DNA of 64,000 nucleotides from an uncultured Prevotellaceae bacterium (GTDB lineage: Bacteria; Bacteroidota; Bacteroidia; Bacteroidales; Bacteroidaceae), in the NCBI GenBank assembly GCA_946410305.1, contig CAMJZV010000016.1:1-64000 (forward strand), given 5' to 3'. Below, in pieces: positions 8,181 through 15,595 of the stretch (positions are counted from its first letter, which is position 1; each line of letters begins with the position of its first letter). Below the pieces are notes generated by a model. The model did no database searches and had not been told where the DNA came from. It worked only from the letters and a program-made list of their open reading frames with translations. Position numbers and translations under genes: made by a program.

Positions 8181-10995
8181 AGTAGCTGGAGCGCTTGTCA
8201 TACTTCAGCGCATCGGTCAGCGTAGCGGCATTACAACGGAACGAGAAGTTATAGCTGGTATAAGGTGTCAGCACCACCTGACACGACATGTTGAAGCAGT
8301 GCAGATCGCGACCCAATGAGGCGGTAGTCATTGACAGCTTCTTAGCATCAAAGTCATAACCCGACGAGAACGAGATGTTCCAGCCATCCGACAGACGGAT
8401 GTTACCACTAAAGTTCAGGTTCTGCGTAAACTTATACGGATAGCGCATGCGGTTATAGTTAAATTCGCCTGCGGTATTCTCACGCATGGTAATACCATAG
8501 CCGAAGCTCAGTGACCAGGGCAGCGAGAACTTCATATAGCCGTCTTCATCGGTCTCAGCCATACCGGCATTCTCTTTCTTGGCACCATGCTTACCTGCCT
8601 CCAGATCCTTGTCAAGGTTCGTATTCAGGTCGTTATCGTATTCGTCATCGTCGCTGTTGCCTTTACCCTTCTTGTTCTTGTCTTTCTTCTCCACCTTCTC
8701 GCCACGCAGCCATTTGAAGAAGTTGGCCACCTTCTTGTCGTCCAGTGTATACGACAGGTTCTGCGACATACCCTGGAAACGACCAAAGCGTCCGTAGCTA
8801 TACTCCGTACGTTCACCGATATAAGGACGCGCACCCACAGAGTCCGCCTCATAGGCATAGGTGGCGAAGGTAGCACTCAGATTGAGGGTATAGCTCTTTG
8901 TCAGTTTCAGACGGAGACGGGTATTGAGGTCACTCCATGGGCGCGTCTCGGCAGCAAAGTTATACGACATGGATGCGCCCAACTCGTCAATCAGACTGAT
9001 CTTCTTAAAGCCTGTCGAGTCGTCATCACTCTTGATTTTCATCTCAATATTATTCGAGATGTCCACCGAGACACTTCCTGTCTTACCTTTGCCCGGTGCA
9101 CCATAGAGCGTTCCCTGATACATGTTGTACTCCACCAGCGACACGTTGCCCTTGGCATCCGTCTTCTGGTAGGTGTCCCAATAGCCATAACGCTTGGCAC
9201 TGAAGTCGGGAGCATAGCTGAACGACACGGTGGGCGTGAAGACGTGACGGATGCGGTCAATCTTCTCGCCAAACAACTTGCGGTTAGGAATGAAGAAACC
9301 GTATATCTTCGTCGACAGTCCGAGCGACATCGTCCAGTTATAGACATTGTGGAATCCCTGTATGGTATCAACGACTTCCTTCTGTGTCGTCTCGTCCCAC
9401 GAACGCTTGTACTTCTGTGTGTACATACGGTCGGTGAAGTTGAACGTGGGGTTCACATTCAGGAAGTTAAACAGGGTGAAGTTACCGCTGACGGGAATAA
9501 CGTGCTGCATACCGTTACGCCAGTCTTTCGTCAAGCTGGAACCCATCAGCTTATCTTCTTTCGTCTTAATCTCGTTCTTGAACTGACCGGTATAACGCAC
9601 CGAGATCTTCTCATACCAGCGCTCCTCACCGACAGCCTTCTTTCGCTTGAATGGGTAGAAGTTGGCCACCGAGATGTTCAGATCGGGCATGGTCAACTCA
9701 ATGATAGAGTCACGCATGTTCTGGTTGAGGTTGAACGTACTCGTCAGCGTCATGCCCAGACTGGAGAATTTCGTACCATACGATACAGAACTGGTACGCG
9801 TCGACTGTGTCAGCGACTGCGGGTTATACATCGACGTCAGGTTGTTGCGCTCATAACTGCTCGTCGCAAAGTTCACACTGGCACGCAGCGACCTGTAAGG
9901 ATTGGCCTTGGCATCCTGAGAGTGCTGCCAAGCTACTCTGAAGCTCGTCGTCTTCGTGTAGTCTGGCATGTTCTTGTCGCCCGATACCGAATTCTGGTAA
10001 CTAAACAGCAGAGAACCGTTGTAGCGATAGCGGCGTCGGTAGTTCGAGGTGGCTGTCAGGCCCCATGAGCCCTTCGTGTAGATTTCACCGATCAGTTTCA
10101 GGTCCATCTTGTCGTTGATGGCGAAATAGTAACCACCATCACGCAGATAGAAGCCTCGCGAGGTCTCGTCGCCGTATGTCGGCATGATGAAACCCGACGA
10201 GTAGCTCTTCGTAAACGGGAAGAAACCATAGGGAATGGCAAACGGCAGTGGCACGTCACACACCACCAGATACGTAGGACCGAACACCACATTCTTGCCT
10301 GGGCGCACCTTGGCACGCGACATGGCAAAGTAGAAGTCCGGATGCGGCTGGTCACAGGTCGTATAGCGTCCGTGATAGAGGTGCATGTCGCCCTTGCCGT
10401 CACGCTTGGAAATCTCGGAGGTCATGAAACCGTCTTCCTGCTGGGTATAGGCATTGTTGATAAGACCCTTCTTCGTCTTGAAGTTGAACGCCATGGTGTC
10501 GGTCTCATAGGTGTCAGAGCCCATCTTGAACACAGGAGTACCGAATTTCTGTCCCGTCGTGTCCAGCGAACCTGTGGCATGTACCAGACTAGAGTCAAGC
10601 GACATATAGATCTGGTCACTCTCCAGGTCCATATCCTGATACTTCACATGTGACTTACCATAAAGGTGGGCAATACCAGTAGCACCCTCATAGGTCATGG
10701 AGTCGTCGGCAGTATATTCCACAGGAGAGTCAATACCATTCTTGCGTTGGCGATTGGCAGAGTCGGCAGCCAGAGAGTCGTCAACGGCTTTATTGCGCAG
10801 CCATATCGCCTTATGCAGCGAGTCCATGGCAGCAGTATCGGGAATATTGCTCTTCACAGCAATGGTGTCGACAGCAATGGTATCGACTACAATAGAGTCG
10901 CCCTCACCCATGCTGGTAAAGCGCAGATGAGGTACTTCTGCCATGATAAAAATCATGACAAATAGCAGGAAGAATATGAGCGTTTTTCTTCTCAC
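8158..10995 (-). CDS. lptD: LPS-assembly protein LptD-like outer-membrane protein
   Basis: 945-residue outer-membrane protein that inserts lipopolysaccharide into the outer leaflet. After an N-terminal hydrophobic segment comes an OstA-like periplasmic jellyroll (about 85-200, with DSMTYEGATGIAHLYGKSHV), then a very long beta-barrel with many aromatic-ending strands (for example FSGNIRLSDGWNISFSSGYDF). A charged Lys/Asp-rich insertion near residues 760-820 is probably an exposed loop. The start is GTG. A TACCTTTG -7 box at 11001-11008 ends only 5 nt upstream, which implies a nearly leaderless mRNA or a different start. The 3' end overlaps the antiporter gene. Confidence 0.85.
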   Translation of the reverse strand: MRRKTLIFFLLFVMIFIMAEVPHLRFTSMGEGDSIVVDTIAVDTIAVKSNIPDTAAMDSLHKAIWLRNKAVDDSLAADSANRQRKNGIDSPVEYTADDSMTYEGATGIAHLYGKSHVKYQDMDLESDQIYMSLDSSLVHATGSLDTTGQKFGTPVFKMGSDTYETDTMAFNFKTKKGLINNAYTQQEDGFMTSEISKRDGKGDMHLYHGRYTTCDQPHPDFYFAMSRAKVRPGKNVVFGPTYLVVCDVPLPFAIPYGFFPFTKSYSSGFIMPTYGDETSRGFYLRDGGYYFAINDKMDLKLIGEIYTKGSWGLTATSNYRRRYRYNGSLLFSYQNSVSGDKNMPDYTKTTSFRVAWQHSQDAKANPYRSLRASVNFATSSYERNNLTSMYNPQSLTQSTRTSSVSYGTKFSSLGMTLTSTFNLNQNMRDSIIELTMPDLNISVANFYPFKRKKAVGEERWYEKISVRYTGQFKNEIKTKEDKLMGSSLTKDWRNGMQHVIPVSGNFTLFNFLNVNPTFNFTDRMYTQKYKRSWDETTQKEVVDTIQGFHNVYNWTMSLGLSTKIYGFFIPNRKLFGEKIDRIRHVFTPTVSFSYAPDFSAKRYGYWDTYQKTDAKGNVSLVEYNMYQGTLYGAPGKGKTGSVSVDISNNIEMKIKSDDDSTGFKKISLIDELGASMSYNFAAETRPWSDLNTRLRLKLTKSYTLNLSATFATYAYEADSVGARPYIGERTEYSYGRFGRFQGMSQNLSYTLDDKKVANFFKWLRGEKVEKKDKNKKGKGNSDDDEYDNDLNTNLDKDLEAGKHGAKKENAGMAETDEDGYMKFSLPWSLSFGYGITMRENTAGEFNYNRMRYPYKFTQNLNFSGNIRLSDGWNISFSSGYDFDAKKLSMTTASLGRDLHCFNMSCQVVLTPYTSYNFSFRCNAATLTDALKYDKRSSYSNAVQWY

Positions 10996-11000
10996 GGCTG

Positions 11001-11008
11001 CAAAGGTA
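11001..11008 (-). promoter_or_regulatory. -7 box of lptD
   Basis: TACCTTTG on the minus strand, immediately upstream of the GTG start of lptD. The predicted 5' UTR would be essentially absent. Confidence 0.55.
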
Positions 11009-11121
11009 CAACTTTTTGAGCAGTTACAAACTATTTAATGTAAGAAATTATGGGAAATTGTGGGAAATTAACCCTTCAAGGCGGTGCACGACTTGGCTCA
11101 TTACTTGGTATATCAACAGAA

Positions 11122-11279
11122 ATTGCCCATTTCATCGGGATTTGTTAGCCTAGCAATTTCTGTCAGGCTTACTTTTTCTCGTTTTGAGACTCTTTTTTCC
11201 TACTGTGGGACTGTTGTTTTCTGAAGACATACTACTTTTGCAGACGAAATCGAGAACATAAACGTAAAAACAGATAGAT
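11122..11279 (+). repeat. Leader element copy 1 of 5 (hairpin, promoter, 5' UTR)
   Basis: Begins with TTGCCCATTTCATCGGG, then a hairpin region ending GTCAGGCTTACTTTTTC, the conserved block TTTTGAGACTC...GGGACTGTTG, the -7 box TACTTTTG (11233-11240) and the UTR up to the ATG at 11280. It is nearly identical to the copies at 15438-15595 and 27859-28016, and more distantly related to 12446-12603 and 18202-18340. Confidence 0.9.
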
Positions 11280-11630
11280 ATGAAAAAGATTCTCTTCACA
11301 CTTACAGCTGTCCTTTGCATCACGACGACAGCGATGGCACAGACAAACACTAATGTTTCTGGTAAGTATTCTGACAGTATTCCCCAGCGGAACCTAGCAC
11401 AGATGCCCTTGGATAGCATGCAGAACGAGGACACCGACAGTTGCCAATCCATCATGCTGCGTCACGTGGATAAGAACAAGTCGAGTCAGTATCAGTATAA
11501 GCGTTCCAAGTATATGATGACGGGTAATGAAGATGGCTTTAAAGGCTTGCGCGACTATATTGTAAGAAAAAGAAGAAAAGATGAAGGGCGCCCCTTGCAG
11601 CCACTGCCACTAGACTTTTTCAGAAGATGA
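11280..11630 (+). CDS. Small secreted protein, function unknown
   Basis: 116 residues. An N-terminal signal peptide (about 1-21, ending AMAQ) precedes a basic, Ser/Asn-rich mature part that ends in RRKRRKDEGRPLQPLPLDFFRR-like residues. No known domain is recognised. It follows leader copy 1 directly, and its signal-peptide codons resemble those of the genes behind copies 2 and 5. It should therefore be co-regulated with the M4 peptidase genes. A role as a secreted accessory factor is only inference from context. Confidence 0.7.
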   Translation: MKKILFTLTAVLCITTTAMAQTNTNVSGKYSDSIPQRNLAQMPLDSMQNEDTDSCQSIMLRHVDKNKSSQYQYKRSKYMMTGNEDGFKGLRDYIVRKRRKDEGRPLQPLPLDFFRR

Positions 11631-11685
11631 CAAGACAATCACACATCCGCGGAAGAAATATTTCTAAGGAGCAAAGGGAGTTATT

Positions 11686-12030
11686 TCAAGGTCGTCGGTC
11701 TCTTGCAGAACACTCAAGTGTTTGAGCCGTTCCTTGATAACTTTTCTTATCACTTAATCGTTCTCTGCGGTCGAGCAACAGCCGTCCCCAACGGTCAGGG
11801 AAGGAATCCTTCACGAAACCAAACACGCTATCCGTGCCACGAGGATGTTGCAACGAAGGGACATTTATCAGGTCGCCGCTCAACACGATACCCCCATGCT
11901 GTTTCAGCCATTCGCGCGAATACTCAAAGACAAAATGGTCCTTGCCACGAACACGTTCGTAGCCCAATGTGCCTATCTCCTGCGGTGATGCAAGGAAGTC
12001 AAAATCTGCGTAAACCGTAATCCTTTTCAT
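11686..12030 (-). pseudogene. Truncated HipA-like toxin, N-terminal fragment
   Basis: 114 residues that match only the N-terminal part of HipA-family Ser/Thr kinases (an ITVYADFDF beta strand, GIVLSGDLIN and FPDRWGRLLLDRRE). Full-length members are around 400 residues, so the kinase core and its catalytic motifs are missing. After the conserved DRRERLSDKK the frame runs into unrelated sequence and stops. Another frame stays open for about 24 more codons, suggesting a frameshift. Its ATG overlaps the hipB-like stop (ATGA), as in a translationally coupled operon. A HipS-type stand-alone N-domain is an alternative, but no HipT partner is present. Confidence 0.7.
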
Positions 12031-12326
12031 TTGCGTAACAATTCTGCATCTTGAAGCTGACGGCCAAGCGCATCGTCAGCAGCGAGCAACGCAATATCCT
12101 TTTCAAGATTCAGCGCAAAGAGTACTCGCGCATAGATTCCCATGGAAACCGTTGGGTCACCATGTTCCACCTTAGAGACTGTCAGTCGTGTCACCGTTGC
12201 CCTGTCTGCTACGTCCTGCATAGACAGATGCCTGCGCTTGCGTGCCAGCATGATCTGTTCGCCCATGAGTTGCAACAGCTGAGTCAATGCCCTAGGCATC
12301 GTCTTTCCGAATGTATTTTTTCCCAT
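12027..12326 (-). CDS. HipB-like HTH (XRE) antitoxin
   Basis: 99 residues with a helix-turn-helix of the Cro/C1 type at about residues 28-80 (LARKRRHLSMQDVADRATVTRLTVSKVEHG). It would bind operator DNA and normally neutralise HipA. It is followed with a 4-nt overlap by a truncated hipA, so it is probably an orphan antitoxin or repressor. A -7 box TATCTTTG lies at 12346-12353 on the minus strand, 20 bp upstream of the ATG. Confidence 0.85.
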   Translation of the reverse strand: MGKNTFGKTMPRALTQLLQLMGEQIMLARKRRHLSMQDVADRATVTRLTVSKVEHGDPTVSMGIYARVLFALNLEKDIALLAADDALGRQLQDAELLRK

Positions 12327-12445
12327 AATTGTATCTTATCGGGTGCAAAGATAAATAAAAATGTTTAATATAACAAACATTTTACAGCATTTTTCTATTC
12401 TCTCGCTGATCTCCTTTAGCTCCTTTACTCCTTAGACAATAAAAA

Positions 12446-12603
12446 ATCGCCCATTTCATCGGGAAAAATAAGCCTGGCAGAAGTTGCCAGGCTTACTTTT
12501 TCCCATTTTGAGACTCATTTTTCCTACCATGGGACTGTTGTTTCCTGAAAGCAGACTACTTTTGCAGACAAATTCGAGAACATAAACTTAAAAACAAGTA
12601 AAA
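12446..12603 (+). repeat. Leader element copy 2 of 5
   Basis: Same organisation as copy 1. The hairpin is perfect here (AAGCCTGGCA / TGCCAGGCTT) and is followed by ACTTTTTC. The block ACTC...TACCATGGGACTGTTG and -7 box TACTTTTG (12557-12564) precede the ATG at 12604. It shares subfamily-specific bases (TACCATGGGA) with copy 4. Confidence 0.9.
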
Positions 12604-13545
12604 ATGAAAAAGAATCTCTTTACCCTTGCAGCAGGAAGACTAGTACTCACCACCCTCTTTTGCTGCGCAATGACAACAGTAGTGGACGCTCAGACGGCAG
12701 AACCCGAGAGCAAGATAGAGAAGTACCTGCGCCTGTCGAAGGAAGCCGACGAGAACCCCACCAACTGGCAGGCTCAGCTGGAGGTAGGCCACATGCTGCT
12801 CGACAAGGAGAACAGTTTCTATAACATGTCGCGTGCCGCCAAATACTATGAGCGCATCTACCAGCAGACCGTTGGTGTCAACAAGGAAGTGCCCGACTCC
12901 GTATTCTTCGAGTCTGTTGTCATGCTGATGTCGGTGGCTTCAGAGAAGAAGGACGTCAATAAGGTATTGTTCTACATCGACGAGCTGATGCGTGCTGATA
13001 AGATAGGTATAGACATCAATAGGGACTATGTGATCTCTTATAATGTGATGGGTATTGTGTTCAACCTGATGAACAACGATGCTGCGAAGGCGTTGTGTAA
13101 CATACTGGATGCACGCAAGCTTCTCACTGCCGACAAGAAAGCGGGTATTGACTATTCTGATCCGATGGCCGTCATTCTGTACGAGAATCTGCTGTCGGAA
13201 TACCGTAAGACGTATGGCGACAAGCTGACCGAGCTGACGCTGGACGGCAAGAAGTATGTGATCATTGCCATGAACAAGTGGAATGTGGAAATGCCGCTGA
13301 TGGGCTGGCTTGGCGGTGTTGGCGACGAGGATGCCGATAAGGGCCAAGAGCTGAAGCTGTTATACGGCGAGGACGGCAAGGTCTATGACAACATACACGG
13401 CGAAATGAACTACAGCTTCAATTACACCAAGGACGGTTTCGTACCCAAGGAGGGCTACAATGTCCGCATGATTACCCCCACGCCCGAGCAGCGCCAGAAG
13501 ATGATTGCCGCCTACCGCAGCTACATGAAGAAGCATAAGAAGTAA
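12604..13545 (+). CDS. Secreted TPR-like protein, function unknown
   Basis: 313 residues with a signal peptide (1-29, ending VDAQ). Residues 35-200 look like helical tetratricopeptide-type repeats (TNWQAQLEVGHMLLDKENSFYNMSRAAKYYERIYQQ). The C-terminal part contains a YDNIHGEMNYSFNYTKDGF segment and ends Lys-rich. Its first codons resemble those of the lipoprotein at 27499-27858, with about 21 extra bases inserted after the tenth codon. It is controlled by leader copy 2 and terminated at 13608-13650. No enzymatic motif was seen. Confidence 0.75.
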   Translation: MKKNLFTLAAGRLVLTTLFCCAMTTVVDAQTAEPESKIEKYLRLSKEADENPTNWQAQLEVGHMLLDKENSFYNMSRAAKYYERIYQQTVGVNKEVPDSVFFESVVMLMSVASEKKDVNKVLFYIDELMRADKIGIDINRDYVISYNVMGIVFNLMNNDAAKALCNILDARKLLTADKKAGIDYSDPMAVILYENLLSEYRKTYGDKLTELTLDGKKYVIIAMNKWNVEMPLMGWLGGVGDEDADKGQELKLLYGEDGKVYDNIHGEMNYSFNYTKDGFVPKEGYNVRMITPTPEQRQKMIAAYRSYMKKHKK

Positions 13546-13607
13546 TGAATTCAAATAAAATGAAAATGAAAATGAAAAAAAAGATTAGGTTTCACATACT
13601 TAATTGT

Positions 13608-13650
13608 TAGGGGTGAGAGGCTCTGGCTTCTCGCCTCTTTATTCTTTTTT
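13608..13650 (+). terminator. Intrinsic terminator
   Basis: An imperfect stem (GGTGAGAGGC with GCTTCTCGCC) and a TCTG loop, followed by a T-rich tract. It separates the TPR-like gene from the regulator gene downstream. Confidence 0.65.
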
Positions 13651-13683
13651 TTAAGGAATTGGTGTAAAAACGAATATTTTTTG

Positions 13684-13691
13684 TACCTTTG
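13684..13691 (+). promoter_or_regulatory. -7 box of TPR/AraC regulator
   Basis: TACCTTTG. Because transcription should start a few bases downstream, an upstream TTG at 13681 cannot be the start codon. ATG at 13708 or 13717 is preferred. Confidence 0.7.
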
Positions 13692-13707
13692 CAGCCAATT
13701 ATACGCA

Positions 13708-15435
13708 ATGACACTTATGAGAAAAACCAGATTCATCATCCTACTGACAGCCATTGTTGCCGTATTGGTGACTTGCACGGTAGGCTGCACAAAGCCTGAC
13801 CGCAGTGAGGAGGCACAGAAACTGAAAACCGAGCTGCAGCAAATAGCATTCACAACACCCGAAAAGGCCTTTGCACGGATAGACAGTGCTGAGCGTGTGG
13901 GCTTGTTTTCACCTGCCCAGGCCAACCTCAATAGGACTAACTTCTACGGGCAAATGGGACAGACGCGGTTGGCAATCTTCTATGGCGAGCAGATAGTGAA
14001 TGTCCCCGAACTGAAACGTGAAGGTGCTCCCTACTATTCAGCCCTTCTCCTGCTAATCGGATGGTTGGAGAGAAATGGCGAATACGGCAAGGTTCTCCGC
14101 TTGTGCGACGAGATTATTGCCGACGTAGAGCATGAGCGGGAGCAAGGTGTCGGCATTTCTGGTATCAGCGAGGAAGTGGCTTTGCGTGTAAAAAGTCGTG
14201 CGCTAGTGCTTAAAGGCGGTTGCGAGTTGGATATGAAACACCCCGACAAGGCCGAGCAGTATTATCTGGAGGGCATTGACATCATGATGAATGGTGTGAC
14301 GCATACCAACGACTACTGGGTGATAGACGCCCTGTTCGCCGGCATTATAGAGGCCACAGAGTTCTACCTTGAGCAGGGCATGCCCCAAAAGGCCCTGCCT
14401 CTGGTGGCTAAAGGTGACACTGCCCTGGCCCGTCTGGACCGTTGCTCAGACCGGCCCGAATACGTGCGCCAAGTGCGTCACAACAACATCACCATCGGCC
14501 AAGCAATGATTTATGCCGCCAACGGTCAGCACGACAAGGCCGAGGCCCTCTATATGAAGCACCGTCAGTCTGAAAATCTGAGGGTCTATGACATTGGTGC
14601 TGATGCCCGCTATCTGACGATGAGCGGTCGCTACGACGAGGCCATCCGCCTGTTCCGCCAGTCTGACTCGCTCTATATGGCCCAAGGTAGCGCCATCAAC
14701 TCCGAATACATCAAACACTACCTGATGTACCAGTATGAGACCTTGCAGAAAGCAGGGCGCAAAGACGAGGCACAGGCCTTGTCCGACCGCATGCGCCAGT
14801 TGACAGACTCCATCCATATTCAGGAGCGGAAGATTGACATTGAGCAGCAAGAGGAAATCCGTCAGAAGGAGACCGAGATTGCCAACCGCCGCCAGTCACT
14901 CATCATCCACCGCATCATCCTCGTTGCCGTCGTCCTCATCTGCCTGCTCGTTGCCTACCTGCTTTGGCGCTCTCAAAAATATAATAAGGTGCTCCTTGAG
15001 AAGAACCGCCGTCTGCTGGCCGAGATTGAACAGCGCGAGCAAGAGGAGCAACAGGCCATCGTGCAGTTAAAGGCTGAACCTCAAGAGAACCTGACAGCCA
15101 ACCAGCAACTCTTCTGTCGTATCTGCGACCTCATGGATGGGCCAGACCATATCTATACCGATACCGACCTCGATCGCAGTCGCCTGGCCCAACTCCTTGG
15201 CACCAACGAGCACTACGTGACGGATGCCATCAGCACCTGTACTGACGGCAAGAGTGTCAGCGGCTTCCTCAACGAGTACCGTCTGCGCTATGCCGCACGT
15301 CTGCTGGCCACCACGAAAGACTCCGTTGCACTGATTGCCGAACTCTCTGGCTTCTCCCGCAGCTCGTTCTTCCGCGTCTTCAGCGATGCCTACGGCATGT
15401 CGCCATCAGATTACCGTAAGGCAGCAAGGAAATAA
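13708..15435 (+). CDS. Membrane-anchored TPR / AraC-type transcriptional regulator
   Basis: About 575 residues. An N-terminal hydrophobic signal with a possible lipobox (CTVGC) comes first. A periplasmic helical TPR region follows (about 30-380, e.g. AEQYYLEGIDIMMNG and EALYMKHRQSENL). Then come one transmembrane segment at about 400-420 (IILVAVVLICLLVAYLLW), a coiled coil rich in Glu/Gln, and a C-terminal AraC HTH (about 465-575, ending SRSSFFRVFSDAYGMSPSDYRKA). The layout suggests a one-component sensor that passes an envelope signal to DNA. The gene ends 2 bp before leader copy 3, so it is a plausible regulator of the leader-controlled genes; that link is inference. Confidence 0.82.
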   Translation: MTLMRKTRFIILLTAIVAVLVTCTVGCTKPDRSEEAQKLKTELQQIAFTTPEKAFARIDSAERVGLFSPAQANLNRTNFYGQMGQTRLAIFYGEQIVNVPELKREGAPYYSALLLLIGWLERNGEYGKVLRLCDEIIADVEHEREQGVGISGISEEVALRVKSRALVLKGGCELDMKHPDKAEQYYLEGIDIMMNGVTHTNDYWVIDALFAGIIEATEFYLEQGMPQKALPLVAKGDTALARLDRCSDRPEYVRQVRHNNITIGQAMIYAANGQHDKAEALYMKHRQSENLRVYDIGADARYLTMSGRYDEAIRLFRQSDSLYMAQGSAINSEYIKHYLMYQYETLQKAGRKDEAQALSDRMRQLTDSIHIQERKIDIEQQEEIRQKETEIANRRQSLIIHRIILVAVVLICLLVAYLLWRSQKYNKVLLEKNRRLLAEIEQREQEEQQAIVQLKAEPQENLTANQQLFCRICDLMDGPDHIYTDTDLDRSRLAQLLGTNEHYVTDAISTCTDGKSVSGFLNEYRLRYAARLLATTKDSVALIAELSGFSRSSFFRVFSDAYGMSPSDYRKAARK

Positions 15436-15437
15436 AA

Positions 15438-15595
15438 ATCGCCCATTTCATCGGGAAAAGTAAGCCAGGCAATCACTGTCAGGCTTACTTTTTCTCGTTT
15501 TGAGACTCTTTTTTCCTACTGTGGGACTGTTGTTTTCTGAAGACATACTACTTTTGCAGACGAAATCGAGAACACAAGCGTAAAAACAAATAGAT
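15438..15595 (+). repeat. Leader element copy 3 of 5
   Basis: Very similar to copy 1 across its length, including the block TCCTACTGTGGGACTGTTG and the -7 box TACTTTTG (15549-15556). It begins immediately after the regulator stop codon, so its hairpin is also that gene's likely terminator. Confidence 0.92.

Noticed and set aside
8587..10068. 493-codon open frame on the plus strand
   Set aside because: It lies entirely antisense to lptD and has no signal, motif or promoter of its own. The minus-strand protein has clear OstA and barrel features.
11631..11760. Second-frame continuation of hipA (24 codons reading VIKERLKHLSVLQ..)
   Set aside because: It may be a frameshifted remnant, but it is too short to identify, so it is only mentioned with the hipA fragment.
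13681..13707. TTG start giving nine extra residues for the TPR/AraC regulator
   Set aside because: The -7 box TACCTTTG lies inside this segment, so it is not transcribed into the mRNA.
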